NCBI GenBank assembly: GCA_947172415.1
Contig: OX359191.1
Location: forward strand, 3,596,001-3,660,000
DNA length: 64,000 nt
Origin: Chondrosia reniformis
Lineage: Eukaryota; Porifera; Demospongiae; Chondrillida; Chondrillidae
Direction: 5' to 3'
The position numbers and the translations under genes are program-made. A model generated the notes under the pieces. The model saw only the letters and a program-made list of their open reading frames with translations. It had not been told where the DNA came from and made no database searches. Positions 49,979 to 59,417 of this stretch are shown here, one piece after another (positions within the stretch are counted from its first letter, which is position 1; each line of letters opens with the position of its first letter).

Positions 49979-50455
49979 ATTACAATCAAATACTACACAG
50001 TACAAGTTACAAATTTATGAGAGCCAACTGACTATACAATATTAAAATTACAATCAAGTACTAGCTACACAGTTCCAGTTACAAATTTAAAGAGATCCAA
50101 GTGACCCCTATAGGATAATCAGTATTTTGAATAGTACGTATAGTTGCAGACTTTCAAAATACTCAACTACTGCATAGAGAGTAGTAGTTGATACAGATCA
50201 TCCAATTGCAAGGTAGAACACATGGCCTACCAATTACCTTTTCACACCTTGGTATATAGACTGAAGATGATGCATCTGCATGCCATTATCAACAAAGGTT
50301 CCAGTCTTAAAGGGGTCTCAGCTAATAACCACGTCCACAGCAGATTTGATTTGCCTTGTGAGTGAGCTAAGAATACCGACAGTTGGTTGCATGCATTCAC
50401 ATAATCAACAGGGTTGGAGACCATTTTGTAACTTGTACACAAGGGACATCATATG
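49979..50455 (-). repeat. Left arm of a 480-bp inverted repeat pair
   Basis: Read on the minus strand, this matches 52770-53256 with, by eye, around 90 percent identity and a few small gaps. Shared landmarks include gtgtacaagttacaaaatgg, ggcatgcagatgcatcatc and gtgttctaccttgcaattgg. Both copies end in a duplicated piece containing gtacttgattgtaa, and both lie beside the near-palindrome aaaggccttggcctttta. Confidence 0.85.
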
Positions 50456-50499
50456 ACATACGTACGTATGTAAAGGCCTTGGCCTTTTATGTCTCATGG

Positions 50500-50975
50500 C
50501 ACGCGGACTCGGAACAACTTTGTCCGCTTTGTTCACACTAGAGACAGATCACACCTGGCTAGCCACTTGCGCATGCGTATAACTAGCCAGACGGATTAGC
50601 GAAGGAATGTGTAAACAGTTTACGCGTGATTGCCACGAGCTCACAAGGAGCTTATTGCCCGCAGTGGCTACACATCGGCTCAGATCGTTGAGATATCGTT
50701 TCACGCTGGGAATGCTTCCTCGCTGGACCTGTGTTTGTGCGTTTCCCGCAACTTCCTGGCGGAAAGGTTGCGTTACACGGGCACAAAACGGCCAGCAGCT
50801 GCACAGGGGGGCGTAGCTGTAGTCATCTTGCTTTGTGCGCTTAGTCTGTCTGGAATAGCATTACATATGTGTGCTCTGATCACTCTTCAGGGCTACATAT
50901 ACACTTCAGACTGTCAGACCTCACAGCGAGGCTTCTTCTGCACCTCAGTGTATGCCCTAGTACATGTAGCAGAAA
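50500..50975 (+). promoter_or_regulatory. CpG-containing promoter-like region upstream of the ECM29-like start
   Basis: This stretch is richer in G+C and CpG than anything around it and directly precedes the ECM29-like ATG. It contains TGCGCATGCGT at 50568-50578, which fits the core of the palindromic NRF-1 site. A frame through it (50630 onward) reads protein-like for a time and includes a hydrophobic run, but it does not match anything I know, and I take it as chance in GC-richer DNA. Confidence 0.45.
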
Positions 50976-51369
50976 ATGGCCGGCCAAACAAATACGAAGT
51001 ACGTTGCATATTTAGATCTTTATTTCTAAAGCATTATTGTGCACGAAAATTACTATCAGTACTGCGAATGTTTCATTTTATGTATATTTAGGCAACCTGA
51101 GCCAGTGACAAGTGAAATAGGTAAGCTTCTCTGAAAGACATCCTCGCTACTCTTCAGTGTATGACCGAAGGAGAGGATATATCTGAGGCTACATTTTCTC
51201 TGTTTATATTTATGGTTACGTGCATTGAATACTTTTAGAACTAGTTGAAAGAGCGTTTTGGCAGATTGCCCTAGCCGACTCCGATGAAATGTTTGAAAGT
51301 GTATTGCACCGTTTGCTGACACCTGTTCTTCTGAAAGCTGATAGTAAGGACCATCTGATTGAACGAAAG
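50976..51369 (+). pseudogene. ECM29-like proteasome adaptor, N-terminal exons 1-3 only
   Basis: Three exons fit together: 50976-50998 (ATG, MAGQTNT), 51092-51120 and 51239-51369. GT-AG sites and phases agree. The joined start reads MAGQTNTKQPEPVTSEI, then ELVERAFWQIA, DSDEMFESVL and LLTPVLLK. This resembles the N-terminus of ECM29 (ECPAS), whose animal versions have a VER-F motif, a T/S-DE pair and a PVLLKLSS segment at the same spacing. ECM29 is a HEAT-repeat protein of about 1,800 residues that tethers proteasome particles. After the donor at 51370 I cannot find the next expected exon anywhere in the window. The fragment sits between the two inverted repeat arms. Alternatives are a very long intron leading past the window, or another HEAT-repeat protein. 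Confidence 0.5.
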
Positions 51370-52142
51370 GTACGTCAGTGTACTCATGGTTCATTTTAGT
51401 GAGGGTAATTTCAATATTTCCCCCTCCCCCTTGAAGAAAGTCAATTATCAATAATTACTATTAGCAAATTAAACTAGGATGGCTCCTCAAAGCTTTGCTA
51501 TGTTGTATTTTCCCACCTTGGTGATATATTTCTCAGAGAAACCCTAATAATAGTAGTAAGGAGTGATTGAGTGAAAGGTTCGTGAGTATATACACTGATA
51601 GCTAGCTTGGTATGTGTATGCTGCTGTTTGTATTATGTATCATGGTTTAAGTGTTCCTTTAATTTATGTTACTTGACATATGTGCTATTGCTATACATTG
51701 GACCCTTTTTAAGCAGCCCCTCTATTGTTTTCATAACGCGATTTATGTATGGCTTCATGTTACGGATATATACAGTACAAGTTACAATATACTAAGATAA
51801 TCTAATATAATATAAATAATATAAATAAATAATATAATATAAATAATTCATTTGACTCCAGGAAAGGACCTAGCAACAGAATGGGCATAGTATCATAAAG
51901 TTTAGGGTATAAAACTCATTTTTAAATAAGGGATTTTTCATTTAGGTCTCCGTTTGGTAGAAAACGGAGGACAAAGTCTGCATATAAAATGCCATAGGAC
52001 TATAGAAAACCTATATGAAATTTATATTGAAACCAAGTGTTATATTAATAAAAATTATCAATGGATCAGATCACTGTGAAACCGACATATATCATGGTAC
52101 ATGTGTATGACAAACGTCTGGCGAAGTTTTGCTTAATTAAAG
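51370..52142. other. No gene seen; AT-rich simple repeat at 51786-51850
   Basis: Sequence after the last ECM29-like exon. It includes a C/T-rich run at 51418-51432 and a taatataataaat-type simple repeat at 51786-51850. No exon continuing the ECM29 frame was found. Confidence 0.6.
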
Positions 52143-52403
52143 TTGCAAAACAATCAAGATATAATGAAGAATACAAGTTTACTATTGCGCAATCTGGTGA
52201 TGTATTATGATGTTCCCCTAGTGCGTCACCAACACCTCTCGTATGTCGCTCGGTACATATTTAATGGATTATCATGTGACGTTGGGAAAACGTCAGGGCT
52301 CGTTGCAAAAGAAGATCATCCTTTCGAGAACGGCTATGACAAGTCGACGCTCTACTACGAGAAGGAGCTACGGAATAAACGTGTTGTAGCGAAGGTTAGA
52401 TAA
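52143..52403 (+). other. Unrecognised exon-like frame
   Basis: An 86-codon plus-strand frame with several CpGs and protein-like content (YYDVPLVRHQHLSYVARY, NGYDKSTLYYEKELRNKR), ending at aaggttaga where a weak donor could lie. It does not match ECM29 and I do not recognise it. The stretch also contains tgacgtt and aacgtca facing each other across four bases (about 52277-52294), a CRE-like inverted pair, so it may instead be regulatory. Confidence 0.3.
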
Positions 52404-52623
52404 AGCGTATATGTGTACGTTTCCGTTAAGTTTGAGGCAGAATTGTCCCTATATTGATGCAAAAGAAATTCGTTTAGTCGACCTTAATAAAACTTTGGTA
52501 ATTGAAGCTCTGTCTTCTCTTCTTACGCTTTTTGTTCATATTTTTACTTGTCCATGTGTAGGAATTAGGAGTGTTTGTTGCGATCATTATGAGAATAAAG
52601 CCTTGTTGAGCTTCAGGAACAAG

Positions 52624-52707
52624 AATTTACTAATTTCCTACTTGATATTCCCATTCCTCTATTACTGATGAAGACTTCCTGGTTGAAACGTCCAGAATTA
52701 GTAAATT
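52624..52707 (+). ncRNA. Hammerhead-ribozyme-like motif
   Basis: It contains the two conserved hammerhead core strings in order: CTGATGA (52665-52671) and GAAAC (52685-52689), separated by a possible short stem (gac / gtt). The second is followed by CGTC, which supplies a GUC cleavage triplet and the self-complementary ACGT. Outer arms AATTTACTAATT (52624-52635) and AATTAGTAAATT (52696-52707) pair perfectly for 12 bp, although 29 nt separate the left arm from the core. Hammerheads with very short stem III are known in Penelope-like retroelements. Helix I next to the core is poor, so activity is doubtful. Confidence 0.35.
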
Positions 52708-52769
52708 TATGTTACTGATGTTCAACAAGGGACATCACATACGTATATAAAGGCCTTGGCCTTTTATGT

Positions 52770-53256
52770 CCCTTGTGTACAAGTTACAAAATGGTCTCTA
52801 ACCCTGTTGATTATGCCAATGCATGCAACCAACCGTCGGTGTTCTTAGCTCCCTCACAAGGCAAATCAAATCTGCTGTGGTTATTAGCTGAGACCCCTTT
52901 AATACTGAAGCCTTTGTTGATATATGGCATGCAGATGCATCATCTTCAGTCTATACTAAGGTGTGAAAAGGTAATTGGTAGGCCATGTGTTCTACCTTGC
53001 AATTGGATGATCTGTATCAATTACTACTCTCTATGCAGTAGTTGAGGATTTCAAAGCCTGCAACAGTACTAGTGTGACTAAAGTCTTGTACTGTTTAAAA
53101 TACTGATTATCCTAGGGGTCACTTGGATCTCTTTAAATTTGTAACTTGCACTGTGTAGCTAGTACTTGATTGTAATTTTAATATTACATAGTCACTTGGA
53201 TCTCTTAAATTTGTAACTTGTACTGTGTAGTACTTGATTGTAATTTAATATTTTAT
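52770..53256 (+). repeat. Right arm of a 480-bp inverted repeat pair
   Basis: The partner of 49979-50455, in plus orientation. It is immediately preceded by the near-palindrome aaaggccttggcctttta (52748-52765) flanked by aagggacat and atgtccctt. Between the arms lie about 2.3 kb including the ECM29-like exons. The two arms may be independent insertions of one repeat in opposite orientation, or parts of a foldback element. Confidence 0.85.
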
Positions 53257-54440
53257 ATATTTGCTAGTAACTTGCACTGTGTAGTGTACTTGAGTGTAAT
53301 TAGCTAACAAAGTATTTCACTATACTTATAGACATTCGCTATAAGCAATTTCGTTACTGTATATATATGTATATATCTGTCAAAAAATGGCGGACGTTCG
53401 GCTAGCTTTCGTTTTCTAGCTTAAAATTAGCTTTCTCTTCCTTAGCGTAGAACCTTGAACGAACGAAATGGACTTAAAAACCACCCTTACTAATACTATG
53501 TAACGTAAAGCTTGCGCAAAAACGTTTTCTACGAGATATGGCCTTGAAAAATTGACGGCCAGCAAGAGTCGATCGGAAATCGGTTAACCGTATATCTATG
53601 AGAACCAGCCAAGTAGTTCAAGTTTACTTAGGGGGCCCTGGCGCCCCACGAGATTTTTAAACTCGAACTCCTTGTTTTACAGTTTATATGTATTGAATAA
53701 AAATCTATTTCCAGTTAAGAGAGTGTATGTCTACAGATGTATATGTTAGCTATTTACATTGAAAGATTCCCCGATTCACTTTGGCAGATCATCCAACCAT
53801 ACTTCAGCTATCATGGTATGCCTAAGCACGGAAATGGTGTGTTGGTTTAAAGTCGCTTAAATTTCAGTACGCCACTTCTGTATGGTTAGCCTTATCACAT
53901 GATCATTATCTTATTTCATTACTTCTTCCAGATGTGCTAGTCATGCTGTTGCAGCTCTGCCATCCCTACTTCTAAAATCATTTTAAAAGATTTTTTATTT
54001 AACTTGTAGATGGTTATACGAGCTATATACATTGAAAGTTCCCCTAAACTTTCAGTACCTTTTCAGTAACACAATGTCTACTGTTTTCTGTTTACACTGG
54101 GTTGTGTTGATTGCATAAGCTAAATGGAACTGACCACTGAGTTTGTACTTCTATAATTTATATGTAATTTGATATTGTAGCAGTTTGAAATACAATCCTA
54201 AACTAATTTGTCAGGACTAAATGTAATGCTTAGTTCTGATTATGCAATTTGTGATTCCTACTGTTTGTACATATAGCATTGAAGCAGTGGTTATCTTATG
54301 CCTGAAGGAGATTATGTAATAGTATTGCTTCTATCAGTTATAGAATTATAGTTAGGAGACTTATACGTAGGTGTACGTATATAGTACATACATCCAGGGT
54401 ACATAAATAGTCTAATAATACATGCTATGCCTACTCTATA
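53257..54440. other. No gene seen
   Basis: It begins with leftovers of the right-arm repeat. Next comes a slightly CpG-richer stretch (53385-53650) with a short GC hairpin (gggggccctggcgcccc), then AT-rich sequence. I found no exon or element I can name. Confidence 0.5.
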
Positions 54441-54530
54441 ATAAATTAAAAAAGCCTATAGGGAACTAAACCTGTAGAGAGCTTTGGATCAAGATGCAGC
54501 AGGAGTCTTTATTTTCTACATTTGCACCAC
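54440..54530 (-). repeat. Partial arm of the long-inverted-repeat element family
   Basis: The phrases acatgctatgcctactc, aaaaaagcctatagggaac, taaacctgtagagagctttg and gcaggagtcttt match, in order, the left arm of the element at 56619. One arm only. Confidence 0.75.
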
Positions 54531-55002
54531 ATGTATACAGCTAAATAATTACGTTGGTAGAATTTGAATTTCAGTTCAAAATAGACTAATGATCTCTAAT
54601 CAATAGTGTCACTTGGTCTTAAAAGTTTCTCACGGAATATTCCTGTAACTTGTGGCATACAGTAGTTTGAAACCATATAGTGTATAATGTCAGATTTGAT
54701 TTTTATTGGAGTTACTTTACTTTCACTTCAGAAGTTGTATGAGGAAGTTGAAAACTAGGAGACGCCCTTTCATATGTGAACATGTACATATATAGCTATT
54801 TATGTGTGTGTGTACTATAGCTGATACTCCAAGGTTTTGCTAACGTCTGTACAGTTATATAAATGCTGTAAGTAAGTATTAAATAGTTTGCTCTGAATGT
54901 AACAATAGTAATACAAAGGATCCGCTTGCATTCAGATAGCGTGTGTTTATGTCTATCCTTGTATATCTTCTGGTGTCTTTTTATTACATCTAATCATCTC
55001 CT

Positions 55003-55040
55003 TCAGTGGTGAAGAAGACCAGCGGCTTGAGACATTCAAA
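55003..55040 (+). repeat. Degenerate hammerhead-like core
   Basis: It reads cagtggtgaagaagacc, then agcggcttgagacattc: the same layout as the motif at 52665 and the copy at 57801 (xTGAAGAAGACC, a few bases, then the complement, then a GAAAC-like string), but with the catalytic bases changed. Probably a retroelement remnant. Confidence 0.3.
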
Positions 55041-55442
55041 TTTCGGTTTTTTGAAGTGTTCTTTTGCTGATGCTAAAATATATGTACGTATTCATGATGA
55101 ATGGAACAATTGGCCTTCACTATTTCGTGTGAACTCATATATGAATGTGAAGGTATCACATTTGAACTGAGTGCTAATTCTAGGAACAGATGGACGTACG
55201 TATCTATAGTTCTTGTACAGGTACCTTCTGTTAGTCCAGCTGTTGACTTATAGTGTCATTAGACATCAATCACACACGTCCTATTATTATCCACATATTG
55301 TTATTGTGTGGGCATTTCATTTTTGTGTAGTTAATAGGTAACCCTGGCTGAACTACCCATTAGGCTCTTAGCAACCACCCTGCTACTGAGACGTTGCTAG
55401 GCACATGTTAGTTCAACCACATGTGATTATATATGATCCATA

Positions 55443-55541
55443 GGTTTCCTTGGTGACCAATGGAGACTTTGTAAGGGTTTCCTTGGCAACCAATGGAGAC
55501 TTTGTATGGGTTTCCTTGGCGACCAATGGAGATTTGTATTG
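55443..55541 (+). repeat. Three-copy 33-bp tandem repeat
   Basis: Units starting ggtttccttgg at 55443, 55476 and 55509, each continuing to accaatggaga and a ttgt stretch. The copies differ mainly at one CpG-containing site (tgacc, aacc, cgacc). No gene context. Confidence 0.9.
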
Positions 55542-55549
55542 GTCATGTG

Positions 55550-56618
55550 TGTATATTGAAAATGTCTTTATAGGGCTTGAACTGTGATCTTATGTTGTCT
55601 AGGTTACCAGATTCCTACTTGTTATGTAAACTGTTTGTAGAAGCTCCTTAACTAGATCCTTGTCCAAAAAGTTTACTTATATGTGTTTTGGTGTCCCATT
55701 AAGGTGCTTTGTTGTTAGAAAGGAATATCTTTAAGTTATGTGCAAATCCTAATGATCTTGAAATCTTAGTGTCAATGTTGCTTTGTACAAAATCTTTCTA
55801 GTTTCTATGATTATCCTTTGACCCCATATTATGGGATTCATTTAATAGATTTTTGAGAACACAGTGAAGTTACTTGAACTAAAATCTCTCTGTATATATC
55901 ACATCACAAATAGGATATTTGGCGTAGTGCTATATCTGGTTGTAGGAAATTTGAACTTTCATTGGAATAGGGCCAAATTGCGAGCATCGGAAATAGTTTT
56001 ATTGTAGGGTGATCTTTATAAAGTTCATAATAACAGTACATCTGTATCTTTTCATGACTTAATGCTAGCAAACTGGCTATATACTATATATTACATAGTT
56101 CCTGATTATTAGCTACAATACTGTACCTAAGTATGTATGTGTATTTCTAAGGACGCCATTTCCTTTCTAGGCTTACTGCTAGAGCTAGTGTGCACGCAAA
56201 ATACAATCACACAATGAGAATACAATCTTCTTCTCTTCCTTGCTCCCATGCCCAATAACTGTTACCACCTAATCAATGAATTTGGGGATTTTCCATTTTC
56301 ACTTGAAAGCCCCTAAATGGGTTTCAGTTACTAAAGTAGATTCTACATAGATAATTTCATTTCCTAGATGAAGGCATTTTATATTATTTTAAAGGCTTTT
56401 TACACGCAACTCTAGTGTTTACATAAATTTCATTTACATAAATATATGTATGTACGTATGCCACTTTCTTAGCCACAAGTTGATTTTGCTGAACACAAAG
56501 TATGTATATATCTTTTTATATGCTGTATTCTTTTTTATGTCATGTAACAACTCTGCTAATATTTAACACTGGAACACACTCTAAATTTAAAGCATTTTTA
56601 TGTCAAGCTACACAGACT
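55550..56618. other. No gene seen
   Basis: AT-rich intergenic sequence with scattered TACGTA-type words. No long frame, splice-consistent exon or repeat structure was recognised. Confidence 0.5.
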
Positions 56619-57577
56619 ATGAAACATTTAATATACCATTTTCCGACATGCTATGCCTATTATATAAAAAAAGCCTATAGGGGAACTAAACCTGAAGAGA
56701 GCTTTGGATGAAGATACAGGAGTCTTTTCTTTCTTCTCTTCCTCTCTTTCATCTCCACTGGGTCAGACAGCTGTTTCTGGGAATTCCACCCTTCATCAGT
56801 GATCCTGGGAGTCTTTGTCTTTTTTATCTTGATCTTCTGTGAATCCTTGCATGCATGCATAAAAATCTTTGTTGTTGGATTTTCACAAGATATACCAATA
56901 CGTACGTACAATGTGCTGTTCAGTGTTACAGTCCACAGCAATTGATCTGGAACTTCTGTATGAAGAGGATATCATTTCCTGTTGTATGTTACATACTGAC
57001 TAATTAGAATGCCTCTACATTTATAGAAGGCATTGACTATATAAGTCTTACCAGTTAAAATGAAATACACCTAATATTTGATACTTAAAGTACTGTAGGT
57101 ATGTATTCTTTTTAAATGATTTTTATATTTCTATTGCTGGTATGGACATTGGAATGTAATTAAGATTGTGTTTCTTTAAGTGCACTCACTAGGAATGACC
57201 AAAAGAAACATGGCTGCCCTGTTCTATGTATTATCAATTAACAGCTCATAAATTAACAAAGAGGCTACGTATTTGGGTTGCATACCCATGATTTAAGTGC
57301 TTTTCTAATTATCAAAACATGGTCTTTAACATTTACAAAGTACACAGTTAACAATAAGCCTATATGATTTTATCTATCCACTTAAAGGTTAGACATACAT
57401 ATGTTTATTTAAAAAGCATGCCAAGGATTCACAGAAGATCAAGATAAAGAGAAGATGAAAGAATTAAGAAAAGACTCCTGTATCTTCATCCAAAGCTCTC
57501 TTAAGGTTTAGTTCCCCTATAGGCTTTTTTACAGAATAGGTATAGCATGTCAGAAAATGGTATATTAAATGTTTCAT
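56619..57577. mobile_element. 959-bp element with long terminal inverted repeats
   Basis: The left arm 56619-56728 and the right arm 57469-57577 are inverted copies of each other. They start atgaaacatttaatatacc, run through acatgctat, aaaaagcctataggggaac and gagagctttggatgaagat, and reach tacaggagtctttt. A second matching stretch (atcttgatcttctgtgaatc) lies further in, at about 56826 and 57446, with extra sequence on the left side. The middle has no coding frame of note. This is a non-autonomous foldback-like or MITE element. Related single arms lie at 49070 and 54440. Confidence 0.85.
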
Positions 57578-58790
57578 GCTTTTGGAACTGTCTCTATTTG
57601 CTAGCAGTGATGCAACTGTACCCAGAAAACTACTGTGGTTTTGATATAATGGTAGGTAGCTTTAGTAACTGTGAAGTAACAGGAATCAGAAACATGTGAT
57701 ACTTCATGAGTGCTTCCTTCCTTGTCATTAAACTATTTATATAAGCTCTCATAACACATATGCTTCCAATGTAGTGAAAACGTAGGTATATATTTGAGCA
57801 TCAGTGCTGAAGAAGACCTACAGGTCAAAACATTCAAATCTCTTGTTTCTCAAATATAAGTGTTGCTGATATACCTACCTTTTCATCCATTATGAATGCA
57901 ACAAAATACCTCCTATTGTTTCTTCCGATGTAGTGTGCATACAGTATGCATTAAATGTTGATCTTGATTGCCATCTTGTTCTGAAAGAGAATCACCACTA
58001 GTTGGTGAATAAAGACTAAATCCTTGTAGTTATTACAAGAAGGGAAATAAATAATATGTATGGAGAATTGTTGTAGCTATTGTAGATCAGTGACAGAGTC
58101 ATAAGCAGTTGGGTTCAGTTCTCAGAAATTGCTTATTACATGGTTTTTCCTCCTTATGATGACTGAGAAGGATTAGAACTCCTCGATTATGACTTCAATT
58201 ATTCATTGTGATAACTATCTCTTTAATGCAATTTGTTCCTGTCACTTGAGTATATGCTCACCAGCTGCAAAGGTTTAGGAGTGAATGTGGGATTTATGGT
58301 GTTTGAAATCATGGTTAAATATGTCTTTGTACTTGTATGCAGTCATGTCATTATGCCCACATCACCAAAAGAATGTCTTGAATAATTTATAGAATAGGCT
58401 AGTTAAGCCAAGGAAGTCAGAGTGATATAATGGAGATGTGTGTCTAAGATAAGACAAATTGTTGTTTAAATGCTTTTACTGTGATAGATTGCCCCCAAAT
58501 GGTTTTCAATATGTATATCACCTTATTGGGCAGTGGATATATGTACGATGTACATGTATGTAGTATCCATCACTGACTTTTGATATGTACTTTCTGCTTG
58601 ATTTATATTTTATGTTTTCAGGATGTACCACTTCCTGTTCCTTGTTTGTACAGCATTCCATTAAGGAATCCTCCCTATATGACTTACAATGTTTAATGTA
58701 AAGCACTTCCTGTGTATTATATATATATATATACAAGACTACGAACAGGAAGCCATACGTTAACATAATTTCTGAAAACAATATAGGGGT
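57578..58790. other. No gene seen; hammerhead-like remnant at 57801-57840
   Basis: At 57801-57840 the sequence reads cagtgctgaagaagacctac followed by aggtcaaaacattcaaat. The gacct/aggtc stem is perfect, but the core is changed (CTGAAGA, AAAAC) from hammerhead consensus. Otherwise AT-rich sequence with no gene I can support. Confidence 0.45.
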
Positions 58791-58799
58791 GCCTGCCGT

Positions 58800-59176
58800 G
58801 CCCCAAAAAATGATTTAAGTGGTTAATGAGTGGGTAATTAGTGGACTGAATAGAGTGTTAATGAGTTAGTTGGCGATGATGTCGTCCCAAATGGAATCAA
58901 AGTGCATCCCCTGATCCATGTTCATGCATGGTGTGGTTCTGATGTGTATGGCCTCTTTGATCTTCCTTCTTGTTCTGTTTTGTTCACATTGTAGCACTGT
59001 GGCCCATCCCAGTCTATGTAGTGTAATGTTGATTGTAGATGTGCTGCTAATGAGTTGTTTGGATCCATTCTTGAAACAGCTCTTTCATGTTCACTCATTC
59101 TCTGGTTGAGTGACTTGCCGGGTTCATCAACAGAGATACCAGACTCAAACATAGAGCGATGATTATAATTTAACAA
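58800..59176 (-). pseudogene. GIY-YIG nuclease fragment, Penelope-like retroelement remnant
   Basis: The minus-strand frame 59176-58922 reads VDEPGKSLNQRMSEHERAV, then NNSLAAHLQST, HYIDWDG and RSKRPYTSEPHHA. This matches the second half of the GIY-YIG domain that follows reverse transcriptase in Penelope-like elements (G-x-S-L-x-x-R-x-x-EH-x-x-A, then S-x-x-A-x-H, then H-x-IDW, then R-x-x-x-EA-x-x-I). A continuation in the next frame toward 58800 fits the family's C-terminal tail. The GIY-YIG motif itself is missing, so this is a small decayed piece. Confidence 0.6.
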
Positions 59177-59417
59177 AATTTTTTTATTAGTCCTCCATTT
59201 TCCTGTGAATTAGAGATAAACTTCTAATATTAAATACCATTGGATTATACTAAATATACAGTGTATTTATAATGTGACATACGTACATGCAAATGTTCAG
59301 TTGACTATTTATATAGAACAAGGAAATTTAGTTTAAATATATCAAATCATTTACTATACCTACGTATAGTAGATAGTAACCTATATGTAAATGCATTTAC
59401 TACAGTATGTACGTATA
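59177..59417. other. AT-rich upstream sequence
   Basis: Sequence between the nuclease fragment and the first exon of the next gene. No core promoter is evident. A TACGTA cluster lies at 59280-59415. Confidence 0.4.

Noticed and set aside
51056-51451. 131-codon minus-strand frame over the ECM29-like exons
   Set aside because: No motif; the plus-strand exons have matching splice sites and phases.
52773-53045. 90-codon frame in the right inverted arm
   Set aside because: The matching frame in the left arm is not conserved across small gaps, so the similarity is at DNA level only.
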